Source: Rufibacter tibetensis
Lineage (GTDB): Bacteria > Bacteroidota > Bacteroidia > Cytophagales > Hymenobacteraceae
Direction of reading: 5' to 3'
Assembly (NCBI RefSeq): GCF_001310085.1
Contig: NZ_CP012643.1
Location: 4,408,001 to 4,472,000 of the forward strand
Length of the DNA stretch: 64,000 bases
Below are positions 52,994 through 61,272 of this stretch, piece by piece; position 1 is the stretch's first letter; each line of letters begins with the position of its first letter. The translations under genes and the position numbers were made by a program. A model generated the notes under the pieces. It was given only the letters and a program-made list of their open reading frames with translations. It did not search any database and had not been told where the DNA came from.

Positions 52994-53070
52994 GAAGGGA
53001 CTTAATAAACAGAAAGGGCTGCCATTATAGAATGGCAGCCCTTTCTGTTTATTAAGTCCCTTCTTAATTC
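52987..53070. terminator. 84-bp palindrome, bidirectional terminator
   Basis: Perfect 40-bp arms (52987-53026 and 53031-53070) around a 4-nt loop lie between convergent genes. Each arm contains the last sense codon (AAT) and the TAA stop of one gene. Confidence 0.9.
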
Positions 53071-53681
53071 TGTTGCAAAAATATCTTTTGCAGTACGTCC
53101 CAGAGTTTCTTTTTTAACTCTACACTTTTCTCTATGTCTTCTAAAGAATCTACCAGCACAAAGCGTGATTCTTCAAACTTGTACATCCGGTAAAATTCCA
53201 TTCTAGAAAGGTTTGCCACCGGCAGGCCCTGGCCAAATAAGAGAATGTGCTTGGCAGCGTTTTTAGCGGCAATGGTTTTCACATCATGCACCAGGTCAGA
53301 AGACAGATTGCCAAACTTTACCTGGTTAGTGCTCAAACCAACTGCGGCCAATACTTTCTGCAGGAACGCGTGTTGAGGTAGAGTTTTGAAAACCTCTTCC
53401 TGTACCTCAAACAATAAATACGTGCCTTTTAACGCTTCGCCTAACCACCGAATCTCCTGAACCACGGCTGGAGAAGGTACTGGTTTTTCCTGCGGCACTA
53501 TTGGTTCTGCCAAAGGCGGAGCAATCTCAGCCTTAACCGGGACGGGCGGCAAGGAAGGGGTAGCCCTGGAAACAACTGGAACAGGAATGGGTTCTACATT
53601 CTCCGGTTCAGGAATCACATACAAGGTATCTTGCCCATACAAGTGCTGCAGGAAAGCAAAATCTGGGTGGGAGGAAGACAT
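53064..53681 (-). CDS. hypothetical protein with Pro-rich linker
   Basis: I do not recognise this 205-residue protein. A short N-terminal segment (SSSHPDFAFLQHLYGQDTLY) leads into a Pro/Val/Glu-rich linker (about 22-75), then a compact mixed alpha/beta domain (about 75-205) with KHILLFGQGLPVANL and a C-terminal helix. The architecture suggests a small adaptor or a DNA-polymerase-accessory-like protein; that is speculation. It follows the thioesterase gene by 23 bp and its stop lies in the shared palindrome. Confidence 0.65.
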   Translation of the reverse strand: MSSSHPDFAFLQHLYGQDTLYVIPEPENVEPIPVPVVSRATPSLPPVPVKAEIAPPLAEPIVPQEKPVPSPAVVQEIRWLGEALKGTYLLFEVQEEVFKTLPQHAFLQKVLAAVGLSTNQVKFGNLSSDLVHDVKTIAAKNAAKHILLFGQGLPVANLSRMEFYRMYKFEESRFVLVDSLEDIEKSVELKKKLWDVLQKIFLQQN

Positions 53682-53704
53682 GTCTTTTGAATAAAAGGTA
53701 CTAC

Positions 53705-54226
53705 TTAATCTTCTAATTCAAAGATAGCTTTCAACTCGTTTGCGTCTGCAGGTTTCATTCTGCCACCTAAAATAAGGCGCAGCTGACGACGACGCAGAGC
53801 ACCGGCAAATTTCTCTTTTTCTTCCTCGTTCTCAGGGATAGCCTCTGGTACTGCAACTGCTTTTCCGTTTTCGTCTAGTGCCACAAAGGTGAAATAAGCC
53901 TCATTTGATTTCACTTTGGTGCCCGAAGGAATGTCCTCGGCCCAGACAGTGATATGCACTTCCATGGAGGTACTGAACGAACGGGTCACTTGTGCTTCTA
54001 AGGTGATGACGTTTCCTAACCTAATGCTTTCTTTAAAGGAAACATTGTCTACAGAAGCGGTAACTACAATGCGGTTAGAGTGTTTTTGAGCGGCAATTGC
54101 TGAAACTATATCCATCCAGTGCATCATTCTGCCCCCCATCAGATTATGTAGGGTATTGGTGTCATTGGGCAGAACGAGTTCTGTCATCCGTACATAGGAT
54201 TCTTTAACAGATTTTTGCTTACGCAT
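53705..54226 (-). CDS. acyl-CoA thioesterase, hotdog fold (YciA/BFIT-like)
   Basis: A 173-residue hotdog thioesterase. TNTLHNLMGGRMMHWMDIVSA has the catalytic Asp helix, and VVTASVDNVSFKESIRLGNV and HITVWAEDI are family blocks. It hydrolyses acyl-CoA thioesters in the cytoplasm; chain-length preference is unknown. It is not the PaaI thioesterase of the phenylacetate cluster by sequence style. It heads a two-gene unit with the hypothetical protein downstream. Confidence 0.88.
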   Translation of the reverse strand: MRKQKSVKESYVRMTELVLPNDTNTLHNLMGGRMMHWMDIVSAIAAQKHSNRIVVTASVDNVSFKESIRLGNVITLEAQVTRSFSTSMEVHITVWAEDIPSGTKVKSNEAYFTFVALDENGKAVAVPEAIPENEEEKEKFAGALRRRQLRLILGGRMKPADANELKAIFELED

Positions 54227-54357
54227 AAAAGAGGAATGAAAGTAAGGCTGTAAAGATACAGCTGAAAGGTGAATGGTACTTTGTTTTTTAGGCAGAAGGA
54301 AGCATTTCCCTGGGAGACAGTGTATAAAACTTGACCTTTTGAAAAATTCGGTAAATG

Positions 54358-55008
54358 CTATTTCCAGCCTTGTTTTCCTAAAAGAGGCACAAACTTGAAG
54401 TTGTCAAACTCCTCTTTAGTGAATTCATCTTCGCCTACCCGGGTTATCCGCAGCATTTTCTGTAGCCCGGTATCTCCCACAGGGATCACTAATTTTCCCC
54501 CTAAGGTTAGTTGCCTTAAAAGGGTTTTAGGTATGATAGGGGCTCCGGCGGTAACCAGAATTTTAGTAAATGGGGCGTGTTGCGGCAAACCTTCAGAGCC
54601 ATCCCCAAGAAAAGTGAAAGGGGTTAAACCCATAAGTTGGAACTGCTTTTGGGCTTTATGGAATAGGACCTCGTTATACTCAATGGTGTACACATTAGGC
54701 GTCAGCTGGAGTAAGATGCTGCATTGGTATCCGGAGCCGGTTCCTATTTCCAGGACTTTGTCCTGGAGTTCTACTTCCAATAATTCTGTTTGGTAAGCTA
54801 CTGTGTACGGTTGGGAAATGGTTTGACCTTCACCAATAGGAAAGGCTTTGTCCTGGTACGCCTGCTCTAAAAATGCTTTATCGAAAAAGAAGTGACGGGG
54901 CACTGTTTCAAGCGCTTTCAATACCTTTATGTCTCTGATTCCTTTTTCATGAACCAGGCGCACTAAGCCTTTGCGCATGCCTTTATGTCTGTAAGTGTCT
55001 AAGAGCAT
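54358..55008 (-). CDS. pcm: protein-L-isoaspartate O-methyltransferase
   Basis: A SAM-dependent repair methyltransferase of about 216 residues that initiates repair of isoaspartyl residues. Family motifs are VPRHFFFDKAFLEQAYQDKA, IGEGQTISQPYTVAYQTELL, VLEIGTGSGYQCSILLQL (SAM site) and ILVTAGAPIIP. I start at the ATG at 55008 (MLLDTYRHKG), the usual N-terminus; an in-frame ATG at 55026 adds six residues. It is divergent from the sugar transferase gene. Confidence 0.92.
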   Translation of the reverse strand: MLLDTYRHKGMRKGLVRLVHEKGIRDIKVLKALETVPRHFFFDKAFLEQAYQDKAFPIGEGQTISQPYTVAYQTELLEVELQDKVLEIGTGSGYQCSILLQLTPNVYTIEYNEVLFHKAQKQFQLMGLTPFTFLGDGSEGLPQHAPFTKILVTAGAPIIPKTLLRQLTLGGKLVIPVGDTGLQKMLRITRVGEDEFTKEEFDNFKFVPLLGKQGWK

Positions 55009-55114
55009 AAGTATATCAGGTATCAAACTTTATACGTGGGAGGGGCTAATCTGAAGTAATTGCCGTGCGAATTTAGCAAATACCCCCACATACGGTCCAA
55101 ATTAAATTTTGACC

Positions 55115-55142
55115 TTGGTTTTAGAAATTGGGTGTAGCTTTG
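55115..55142 (+). promoter_or_regulatory. promoter of the sugar transferase gene
   Basis: TTG (55115-55117), 17 bp, then TAGCTTTG (55135-55142) match both boxes of the Bacteroidota consensus. The start codon lies 40 bp downstream. It is the best-matching promoter in the window. Confidence 0.6.
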
Positions 55143-55164
55143 TGGTAGAATGGGGCTTTCGTCC

Positions 55165-55180
55165 TGTTTTTCAGAAAACA
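55165..55180 (+). repeat. TGTTTTTCAGAAAACA palindrome just before the sugar transferase ATG
   Basis: A short hairpin with the T-run/A-run centre ends one base before the ATG at 55182, so it lies in the ribosome-binding region. It could influence translation. Confidence 0.5.
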
Positions 55181-55181
55181 C

Positions 55182-56588
55182 ATGCAGTTAAACCAGAACC
55201 AACATATCTATAAAGTTATTTTTGGGGATTTTTTGGCAGCCTTTTTGGCGTGGTGTGTCTTTTACCTGTATAATAACTACTCCTTTGTTGACCTCACCCA
55301 TACCTTGACTCCTGCTTTTCTGAGCAAGTCATTCATGGTGGCGTCTTTTTGGGTCATCTTGTATGGGCTTCTAGGTCGGTACCGGAATATTTACCGGCAA
55401 TCAAGATTAAAAGAGGTAGCCCTGTTGGCCGCAATGTCTTTAGGCGGGGCAGTGGCCATTCACCTGGCTTTTCTGTTTGAGGAGCCTGACCTGGATAGAT
55501 TCCAGTCTTATTCAGCGCCAATTGGCACTTATTTTCTCCTACACTTTCTGTTTGCAGTCATTTTCAAGATGATCTCCCTAGGCCATCTGAAGAAGCTGGT
55601 CTACTATGGGGAGGTTTATTTTAACACAATAGTGGTAGGCTCCAGCAGCAATGCCCGTGAAGTGTATGACGAGCTGATAAACAATAACCGGCACTTGGGT
55701 TTGCGGGTATTGGGCTTTGTGCAAAGCCAGACGTCACAACCTCATTCCTTTCAGGATCATATCCCTTCTTTAGGGTCTTTTCCGCTGCTGCCTTCTGTTA
55801 TCAAGGAGCATGCGGTACAGGAAGTCATCATTGCTATTGAGCCTTCAGAGCACAAGTTGATTGAACAGATTCTAAGTTCTTTGGAAGGTGAGGAGGTAAG
55901 AATTAGTATCCTGCCAGATGTGTACCAGATTCTTCTGGGTTCTGTGAAGGTGTCCCATTTGTTTGGAACACCTTTGATAGAAATGAAGCGGGATCTAATG
56001 CCGGTATGGCAACAAATTTTGAAGCGTCTCATAGACATTGTTGCCGCTGTGGTGGTGTTGGTCTTTTTCTCTCCGGTGTATCTTTTATTAGCCGTTTTGG
56101 TCAAAGTATCTTCGGCTGGCCCAGTCTTTTTCAAGCAACAACGGATAGGCTGGCAGGGTAGGCCCTTCAACATCTATAAGTTCCGGACCATGTTTATAGA
56201 TGCAGAAAAGACCGGACCTGCGCTTTCTTCAGATGATGACCCCCGCGTAACTAAACTGGGACGCTTTCTAAGGAAAGTACGTTTAGACGAACTTCCCCAA
56301 TTCTATAATGTGTTAATTGGGGAAATGAGTTTGGTAGGCCCACGGCCAGAGCGGCAATATTTCATTGACTTGATTACGCAGCAGGCACCACATTACAAAC
56401 ACCTGCAACGGGTAAGGCCGGGTATCACTTCCTTAGGTCAGGTGAAATTTGGATACGCCCAGAACGTTCAAGAAATGGTAAGGCGTCTAAAGTATGACAT
56501 TCTTTATATAGAAAACATGTCGCTGGTTATGGACTTCAGAGTCATGTTGTATACCATCAAGATTATCATTCAAGGAAGAGGAAAGTAA
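55182..56588 (+). CDS. polyprenyl glycosylphosphotransferase (WcaJ-like sugar transferase)
   Basis: A 468-residue integral membrane enzyme that transfers a sugar-1-phosphate to undecaprenyl phosphate, starting exopolysaccharide or O-unit synthesis. Four N-terminal membrane segments (about 10-130), a CoA-binding-like domain (about 140-260), another membrane segment (about 285-305) and the catalytic domain follow. VFFKQQRIGWQGRPFNIYKF, RTMFIDAE, KLGRFLRKVRLDELPQFYNV and MSLVGPRPERQYF are diagnostic. The sugar (often glucose) is not determined. No other polysaccharide gene is adjacent. Confidence 0.92.
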   Translation: MQLNQNQHIYKVIFGDFLAAFLAWCVFYLYNNYSFVDLTHTLTPAFLSKSFMVASFWVILYGLLGRYRNIYRQSRLKEVALLAAMSLGGAVAIHLAFLFEEPDLDRFQSYSAPIGTYFLLHFLFAVIFKMISLGHLKKLVYYGEVYFNTIVVGSSSNAREVYDELINNNRHLGLRVLGFVQSQTSQPHSFQDHIPSLGSFPLLPSVIKEHAVQEVIIAIEPSEHKLIEQILSSLEGEEVRISILPDVYQILLGSVKVSHLFGTPLIEMKRDLMPVWQQILKRLIDIVAAVVVLVFFSPVYLLLAVLVKVSSAGPVFFKQQRIGWQGRPFNIYKFRTMFIDAEKTGPALSSDDDPRVTKLGRFLRKVRLDELPQFYNVLIGEMSLVGPRPERQYFIDLITQQAPHYKHLQRVRPGITSLGQVKFGYAQNVQEMVRRLKYDILYIENMSLVMDFRVMLYTIKIIIQGRGK

Positions 56589-56596
56589 CTTAAAGA

Positions 56597-56726
56597 GTGA
56601 ATGAGAGGTTGAAGGAATGAGTGCATTTAAGTATGCTTACATAAAAGTGCTTACTTTTTTACCTCATTTTATTTATCTAACCATCTTTTTACCCTTATTC
56701 ACTCATTCCATCAACCTCTCATTCAC
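56597..56726. repeat. 27-bp inverted repeat upstream of ribE
   Basis: Arms 56597-56623 and 56700-56726 are inverse copies with one mismatch, 76 bp apart. The right arm ends 8 bp before the ribE ATG. Confidence 0.75.
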
Positions 56727-56734
56727 CCATTAAA

Positions 56735-57322
56735 ATGTTTACAGGCATCATAGAAGCACAGGCAGAAGTAGTAGCCATCAAAGACGAGCAATCTAATCGG
56801 CATTTCACCTTAACCTGCCCCTTTACACAGGAACTCAAGATAGACCAGAGTGTGGCCCACAATGGGGTATGTTTAACCGTGATAGACATTGAAAAGGAGA
56901 GATACACGGTAACCGCCATTTCGGAAACCCTTTCCAGAACCAATCTGGGCAAACTGAAGGAAGGAGACAAAGTGAACCTGGAGCGGTGTCTATTGGCCAA
57001 CAGCCGCTATGACGGACATATTGTGCAAGGGCACGTGGACCAGATTGGTATTTGCGAGGAAGTAGTAGACCAGCATGGAAGCTGGTCATATCGGTTCTCC
57101 TATCAACCTCAGGCGGCAGGAAACGTGACCGTAGAAAAAGGCTCCATCTGTATCAATGGCATCAGCCTTACGGTGGTAGAATCTGGGGCAGATTATTTCT
57201 CAGTGGCTATTATCCCTTACACCTATGAGTTTACCAATTTGCATGCGGTAAAACCCGGCGATCAGGTGAACCTAGAATTTGATATTATTGGCAAGTACGT
57301 GGCCCGTCTCTTACAGAAGTAA
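56735..57322 (+). CDS. ribE: riboflavin synthase alpha chain
   Basis: RibE (195 residues) dismutates two molecules of 6,7-dimethyl-8-ribityllumazine to riboflavin. It has the typical duplicated lumazine-binding domain: MFTGIIEAQAEV, GVCLTVIDI and TLSRTNLGKLKEGDKVNLER in the first half; SRYDGHIVQGHVDQIG, INGISLTVVES and GDQVNLEFDIIGKYVARL in the second. It is complete. It stands alone, without other rib genes; no FMN riboswitch is evident, but a long inverted repeat lies in its leader. Confidence 0.95.
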   Translation: MFTGIIEAQAEVVAIKDEQSNRHFTLTCPFTQELKIDQSVAHNGVCLTVIDIEKERYTVTAISETLSRTNLGKLKEGDKVNLERCLLANSRYDGHIVQGHVDQIGICEEVVDQHGSWSYRFSYQPQAAGNVTVEKGSICINGISLTVVESGADYFSVAIIPYTYEFTNLHAVKPGDQVNLEFDIIGKYVARLLQK

Positions 57323-57395
57323 CCCGCTGTTTCAAGAATGTTTTCCGAAAGCTGAGGAAGTAGCAAAATGGTGTAGAATCCTTTTGATTAGATTG

Positions 57396-57968
57396 CTATG
57401 CGCTCCAGAAAGAATAGCGGGAAGATATTTTCTGGAAAAAGAACATGCTGAGCCAGGCGGTTGCTACGCCTATCAATGCTCCACCAGTAATATCTCCGGG
57501 GTAATGCACGCCTAAGTAAACACGGCTGTAAGAGATGGCAATGGCCCAGATGACCAGCAGGACTTTGAGGAATCTTTGTTTTTTAGGCAACAGCATACTC
57601 ACGAAAATAGCCACAGCAAAAGCGTTGGCTGCGTGTGAAGACACAAACCCATACTGACCACCACATCCGTCAATGGCATTTACTGCAGCATTGATTAGTT
57701 CGTCATGGCAGGGCCTAAGACGGGCAAAATAAGGTTTGAAGATTCCGGAGGATATAAAATCGGCTAAGCCAACGCTGCCTCCTAGGCACAGAACCATGAG
57801 CCACCCCTTTCTTTTATAGAAATAGATAAAGAGCCCTACCAGTACGCCATAAAAGGGGAACCACACAAACTTATTGGAGATGAGCACCATCACGTCATCC
57901 CAAAAGGGAGAGCGGTACCCGTGCAACTCCAGGAACAAGGCTTGGTCTAAGGCTTTTAGTTCATCCAT
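57396..57968 (-). CDS. PAP2-family membrane phosphatase
   Basis: A 190-residue integral membrane phosphatase with the three PAP2 motifs: KPYFARLRP, FVSSHAANAFA (SSHA where PSGH is common) and SYSRVYLGVHYPGD. Five to six hydrophobic segments are visible. The family includes undecaprenyl-pyrophosphate and lipid phosphatases (BcrC, PgpB), so recycling of the polyprenyl carrier is a likely role. It lies 3 bp after hemF and is co-transcribed with it. Confidence 0.9.
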   Translation of the reverse strand: MDELKALDQALFLELHGYRSPFWDDVMVLISNKFVWFPFYGVLVGLFIYFYKRKGWLMVLCLGGSVGLADFISSGIFKPYFARLRPCHDELINAAVNAIDGCGGQYGFVSSHAANAFAVAIFVSMLLPKKQRFLKVLLVIWAIAISYSRVYLGVHYPGDITGGALIGVATAWLSMFFFQKISSRYSFWSA

Positions 57969-57971
57969 GCG

Positions 57972-58868
57972 TTAGGTGGTGCTAACCCAGTCAATATCTT
58001 TTTGAAAACATGCCAATGCTTCTGCCTCTGGGGTGCCTGTCTCTGGAAGGTGGTTGTAGTGCCAACTGGCTAACGGAGGAAGGCTCATCAAGATGGACTC
58101 GGTTCTGCCATTCGTTTCCAAACCAAATTTTGTGCCCCGGTCATTTACCAGGTTGAATTCAACATACCGTCCTCTCCTGATCAACTGCCATTCTTTCTCC
58201 TGTTCACTGAAACTAAGGTTTTTGTTCTGGTTCACGATGGAGGTATAGGTAGGCGAAAAGGTATCTGCCACTGCCTGCACAAAGGAAAATCTCTCCTGCA
58301 AAGGGATTTCAGCTGTAGGCGTTAGCCGGTCAAAGAAGATCCCGCCCACGCCCCGTGTCTCCTCTCTATGCGGGATATAAAAATAGTCATCGGCCCACTT
58401 CTTGAACTCAGTGTAATAAGTTGGTTGGAAGCGGTCACAGGTGTTTTTCAACCTTTGGTGGAAGAACTGAACCTGGGCTTTGTTTACGTAAATGGGAGTT
58501 AAATCAATGCCGCCGCCAAACCAGGCGTCTCCATTTCCGGCCTCAAAGTAGCGCACGTTCATGTGGGTGATGGGAACGTGCGGGTTCTGTGGGTGCATCA
58601 CAACAGATACCCCGGTCGCGAAGAAATGCGGGTCAGGTAACAAGAGGGCAGCGGCCGCTTTCTCTGGCAAAACTCCTTCCACTGCTGAGAAATTAACGCC
58701 TCCTTTTTCAAAAACGGCTCCGTTCTGGATCACGCGGGCTGCTCCACCGCCACCGCCCGGCCGCTCCCAGGTATCTTCCTGAAATTTGGTCTGGCCATCA
58801 CAGGCTTCTAAATCTGAGCAGAGGCGTTCCTGGAATGACTTAAACCATTTTTGTATCGTATCTCTCAT
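57972..58868 (-). CDS. hemF: oxygen-dependent coproporphyrinogen III oxidase
   Basis: HemF (298 residues) oxidatively decarboxylates coproporphyrinogen III to protoporphyrinogen IX in haem synthesis. Diagnostic blocks are WERPGGGGGAARVIQNGAVF, EKGGVNFSAVEG, VSVVMHPQNPHVPITHMNVR, WFGGGIDLTPIYV and RRGRYVEFNLVNDRGTKFGL. It is complete. The leader has a tandem repeat (58876-58914) and a TATTTTTG promoter element. The PAP2 gene follows directly. Confidence 0.96.
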   Translation of the reverse strand: MRDTIQKWFKSFQERLCSDLEACDGQTKFQEDTWERPGGGGGAARVIQNGAVFEKGGVNFSAVEGVLPEKAAAALLLPDPHFFATGVSVVMHPQNPHVPITHMNVRYFEAGNGDAWFGGGIDLTPIYVNKAQVQFFHQRLKNTCDRFQPTYYTEFKKWADDYFYIPHREETRGVGGIFFDRLTPTAEIPLQERFSFVQAVADTFSPTYTSIVNQNKNLSFSEQEKEWQLIRRGRYVEFNLVNDRGTKFGLETNGRTESILMSLPPLASWHYNHLPETGTPEAEALACFQKDIDWVSTT

Positions 58869-58875
58869 TAATCTT

Positions 58876-58914
58876 TCTTCTTCTGTTTAGGAGATCTTCT
58901 TCTGTTTGGGGGAT
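58876..58914. repeat. tandem repeat in the hemF leader
   Basis: A 19-bp unit beginning TCTTCTTCTGTTT occurs twice (from 58876 and from 58895), with two base differences. On the transcript it reads as two purine-rich stretches just before the start codon. Confidence 0.6.
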
Positions 58915-58921
58915 GTTCTGG

Positions 58922-58929
58922 CAAAAATA
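58922..58929 (-). promoter_or_regulatory. candidate promoter -7 element for hemF
   Basis: On the minus strand this reads TATTTTTG, an exact TAnnTTTG match, 54 bp before the hemF start. Confidence 0.45.
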
Positions 58930-59015
58930 GGCAGTAAATGGGAGAGAGCCACCATTCCCTGATTTTGCTTTTAAGAGGATTAGCCGTAATTTAGAAAACG
59001 AACAATCGTTAGCTT

Positions 59016-61097
59016 ATGAATCAGACCCCTGTTGAGGCGCCTCCGCAAGTAGAGGTTGAGCTTCTCATGAAAGCCTATCGCCTGATGCTCACTGCCAAGG
59101 TGATGGCAGATACTTATGAAGAAAACAAAGCCATCTGCAGTAAATACGTTCACAGTACATCCCGTGGCCATGAAGCCATCCAATTAGCTACTGCTTTCCA
59201 TTTAAAAGAAAAAGATTTTTTATCGGTGTATTATCGGGACGAGTCTCTGCTCTTGGGTATCGGGATAACTCCTTATGAGCTTATGTTGCAGCTCATGGCC
59301 AAGCGGGATGACCCCTTCAGTGGAGGCAGAACCTACTACTGTCACCCGTCTCTCCGGAGAGAAGGTTTTCCTGTAATTCCGCACCAAAGCTCTGCCACCG
59401 GCATGCAGGCTATTCCCGCCACCGGTATGGCGCATGCGTTGGCGTACCTGGAGTCACAAAGATTATTAAACTCTGCTGATGGGCGGGTAGTGGTTTGCTC
59501 TTTAGGCGATGGCTCTGTGACCGAGGGCGAAGTAGCCGAGGCGTTCCAGATGGCCGTCTTGAAGAAATTGCCCATCATTTACTTAGTACAGGATAATGAC
59601 TGGGGCATCTCAGCCAAGGGATCTGAAATGCGGGCCATGGATGCCTATGAATATGCGGCCGGTTTTAAAGGAATGGAGCGCCTGCAGGTAGACGGAGCTG
59701 ATTTCGTGGATTCTTACACCGGCATGGCCGAAGCCTTCCGGATTGCCCGAGCTGAGCGAAGACCGGTGTTGGTGCACGCCAAGTGCCCTTTGCTGGGTCA
59801 CCATACTTCGGGCGTACGCCGTGAATGGTACCGCGGTAATAACCTTAATGAGCACAGCTTGTTAGACCCTCTGCCAAGATTAGGCACCTATTTACTGGAG
59901 CAGGGTGTCACCGCCGATGAGCTGATTTCAATTGCCCAGGAGATAAAGCAGGAAGTACAGGCCCACTTTGAAAAAGCCCTGGCTGCTCCAAACCCTGACC
60001 CGGAAACCTTTCATCTGCATGAGTTTGCACCTACCCCCGTGGTAGAAGAATCTGGAACACGTACCCCAGAGAACGCCGAAAAAAGTACCATGGTTGATGC
60101 CGCTTTGCATGCCGTGGACGACATCTTGAAGCTTTACCCGGAGGCACTCTTTTACGGGCAAGACGTGGGTGGCGAATTAGGTGGGGTATTTAGAGAAGCC
60201 GCTTTACTAGCCAAAAAATACGGGGATGCCCGGGTATTTAACACCCCCATTCAGGAAGCTTACATCATCGGGTCTACGGCGGGTATGTCAGCGGTGGGCG
60301 CGAAGCCGATTGTTGAAATACAATTCGCTGATTACATCTGGCCGGGTATTAACCAGTTAGTGGAGGAGCTTTCCAAAAGCTGTTACCTAAGCATGGGCAA
60401 GTTCCCGGTGCAATCGTTGATCAGGGTTCCTATTGGGGCTTATGGGGGCGGCGGACCTTATCACTCTGGCAGTATTGAATCAACCCTTTTGAACATAAGA
60501 GGCATTAAAGTAGTGTATCCCAGCAATGCCGCTGATATGAAGGGACTGATGAAAGCCGCTTTTTTAGATCCCAACCCTGTGGTGATGTTGGAGCACAAAG
60601 GTCTCTACTGGTCAAAAGTGCCGGGCACTGAAGATGCGAAGACTGTTGAACCAGGTGCGGATTACATCCTGCCACTTGGGAAAGCAAATGTGGTGCAAAC
60701 TGCCTCAGATATCCAGGTGCAACAAGGAAACAGCCTCTCCGTGATTACCTATGGGATGGGCGTTTACTGGGCCAAAATGGCCAGCAAACAACTTCCTGGC
60801 TCTGTTGAGATTGTAGATCTGCGAACTCTCAATCCACTTGATTTTAAAACGGTAGAAGCATCTGTGAGACGTCATGGCAAAGTGTTGGTGTTAACAGAAG
60901 AGCCCCTCATGAATTCGTTTGCTGAGTCTTTGGCAGGACGCATTAGCAAAAGCTGCTTCCAGGTCTTAGATGCCCCTGTCTATACACTTGGAGCAGAAAA
61001 CCTACCAGCAGTACCTTTGAATGTAGAACTGGAGAAAATGATGCTGCCTAATGCAGATAAAGTGTTGGCAGCTCTGCAGGAATTGCTGGAGTACTAA
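59016..61097 (+). CDS. 2-oxoacid dehydrogenase E1, alpha-beta fusion
   Basis: A 693-residue thiamine-diphosphate enzyme with the E1 alpha part (about 1-340) fused to E1 beta (about 355-693). The TPP motif is VCSLGDGSVTEGEVAEAFQM ending in LVQDNDWGIS. The beta part has EALFYGQDVGGELGGVFREA, TPIQEAYIIGSTAGMSAVGA, EIQFADYIWPGINQLVEELS and the transketolase C-terminal domain. The family includes branched-chain 2-oxoacid and pyruvate dehydrogenases, and the fused form is common in Bacteroidota. E2 and E3 genes are not adjacent, so the substrate remains open. Confidence 0.9.
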   Translation: MNQTPVEAPPQVEVELLMKAYRLMLTAKVMADTYEENKAICSKYVHSTSRGHEAIQLATAFHLKEKDFLSVYYRDESLLLGIGITPYELMLQLMAKRDDPFSGGRTYYCHPSLRREGFPVIPHQSSATGMQAIPATGMAHALAYLESQRLLNSADGRVVVCSLGDGSVTEGEVAEAFQMAVLKKLPIIYLVQDNDWGISAKGSEMRAMDAYEYAAGFKGMERLQVDGADFVDSYTGMAEAFRIARAERRPVLVHAKCPLLGHHTSGVRREWYRGNNLNEHSLLDPLPRLGTYLLEQGVTADELISIAQEIKQEVQAHFEKALAAPNPDPETFHLHEFAPTPVVEESGTRTPENAEKSTMVDAALHAVDDILKLYPEALFYGQDVGGELGGVFREAALLAKKYGDARVFNTPIQEAYIIGSTAGMSAVGAKPIVEIQFADYIWPGINQLVEELSKSCYLSMGKFPVQSLIRVPIGAYGGGGPYHSGSIESTLLNIRGIKVVYPSNAADMKGLMKAAFLDPNPVVMLEHKGLYWSKVPGTEDAKTVEPGADYILPLGKANVVQTASDIQVQQGNSLSVITYGMGVYWAKMASKQLPGSVEIVDLRTLNPLDFKTVEASVRRHGKVLVLTEEPLMNSFAESLAGRISKSCFQVLDAPVYTLGAENLPAVPLNVELEKMMLPNADKVLAALQELLEY

Positions 61098-61140
61098 ACC
61101 TCACATATATAGAATCACAAATCTATAAAGGCTTAAGTGG

Positions 61141-61194
61141 GAAGCTCCGGTTTAGGAGGCTTTTTTAGAAAAACACCTCCTAAACCGGAGCTTC
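61141..61194. terminator. hairpin between E1 fusion and tamL genes
   Basis: Perfect 19-bp arms (61141-61159, 61176-61194) flank a T-run/A-run centre (TTTTTTAGAAAAA). It lies between convergent genes and probably stops both transcripts. Confidence 0.8.
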
Positions 61195-61272
61195 TGCTTT
61201 CAGTTAGTATTTGACTTTTAAGGTGTATACTTCTTCGTCGGCAAGTTCTAAGTTGAAGCTTTGGATGTACTT

